64,000 nucleotides of DNA from Paenibacillus sp. FSL K6-3182. GTDB taxonomy: Bacteria; Bacillota; Bacilli; Paenibacillales; Paenibacillaceae. The translations under genes and the position numbers were made by a program. This document shows, piece by piece, positions 63,843-64,000 of this stretch. The first letter of the stretch is position 1. Each line of letters starts with the position of its first letter. The notes beneath the pieces were generated by a model, which made no database searches, had not been told where the DNA came from, and was given only the letters and a program-made list of their open reading frames with translations. The stretch lies in assembly GCF_037976325.1 (NCBI RefSeq), contig NZ_CP150265.1, positions 2,475,501-2,539,500 on the forward strand. The letters run 5' to 3'.

Positions 63843-64000
63843 TTGCTTATCATAAGAAAAAATATATCAAAAATAATTGTTACCATTATTATGGGTGCCA
63901 TATCTATTTTCTTCTTAGTTCCATTCATATGGATGATTTCATCAGCGTTTAAATTTGAAAAGGATGTTATGCGTTTTCCCATTGAGTGGATTCCTAAAAA
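63843..64000 (+). CDS. Sugar ABC transporter permease, UgpE type (3' end missing)
   Basis: The first 52 residues are visible and continue past the window edge. The TTG start lies seven bases after a very strong GGGGGAGGGG site. The sequence runs from a basic start (IIRKNISK) through a first membrane helix (IVTIIMGAISIFFLVPFIWM) to ISSAFKFEKDVMRFPIEWIPK, the standard opening of UgpE/MalG permeases. It is the partner of the preceding permease. Confidence 0.85.
   Translation, partial: MLIIRKNISKIIVTIIMGAISIFFLVPFIWMISSAFKFEKDVMRFPIEWIPK

Noticed and set aside
1-64000. CRISPR arrays, tRNA or rRNA genes, prophage
   Set aside because: No regularly spaced repeats, cloverleaf genes, rRNA motifs or phage structural genes were recognised on either strand.

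Overview
The window looks like the chromosome of a Paenibacillus-type bacterium (Bacillota, Paenibacillaceae). The grounds are the repeated pairing of YesM/YesN two-component systems with Lpl/Ugp-type sugar ABC transporters, strong Shine-Dalgarno sites, perfect CcpA cre boxes, lipoprotein sugar binders, and a family 11 xylanase that resembles Bacillus subtilis XynA along its whole length. No rRNA, tRNA or CRISPR array was seen.

Layout. (1) 1-6.2 kb: end of an Lpl-type transporter (permease, binding lipoprotein), a GH43-like protein, a decayed yesN remnant, a GH29 alpha-L-fucosidase and a coupled metallophosphoesterase. (2) 6.3-12.4 kb: a small conserved protein, a divergent AraC regulator/nucleoside hydrolase pair, secreted GH11 xylanase, an FGE-fold lipoprotein without the catalytic cysteines, and a luciferase-like monooxygenase. 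(3) 12.4-23.5 kb: a very large hybrid histidine kinase (minus strand), an OmpR/HK pair, an S41 protease, a broken HEAT-like gene and a MacB/FtsX exporter. (4) 23.9-26.9 kb: secreted GH18 chitinase with a perfect cre box, then a CPBP protease. (5) 27.0-43.2 kb: YesMN, a three-gene sugar transporter with a perfect cre box, then an eight-gene run: Gfo/Idh/MocA oxidoreductase, TIM-barrel isomerase, sulfatase-like protein, second Gfo/Idh/MocA, APS-kinase homologue, second sulfatase-like protein, AraC regulator, and a true CxPxR sulfatase. (6) 43.4-52.8 kb: an AT-rich, probably acquired segment, with a dead IS3-family element inside a long inverted repeat, an m5C DNA methyltransferase, and a two-gene cassette of a double-GHKL ATPase/kinase and a receiver-like partner. 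(7) 52.8-64 kb: an E1-beta gene remnant, then a uronic-acid/fucose glycan locus (GH95, GH88, heparinase II/III-like lyase), a second YesMN pair and the start of another sugar transporter.

How the parts work together. Most of the window is glycan foraging: secreted xylanase and chitinase cut outside the cell, binding lipoproteins and permeases import oligosaccharides, and leaderless enzymes (GH29, GH43-like, GH88, GH95, lyase, oxidoreductases, sulfatase-like proteins) finish degradation inside, under YesMN, AraC and CcpA control. Two parts stand out. In the 34-43 kb operon, two sulfatase-superfamily proteins carry Thr instead of the Cys/Ser that becomes formylglycine, and they sit beside a lone APS-kinase homologue and one canonical Cys-type sulfatase. 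The AT-rich methyltransferase/GHKL/receiver cassette is a candidate phage-defence or modification-dependent system. All calls come from reading the sequence and recalled family knowledge; no database search was run.
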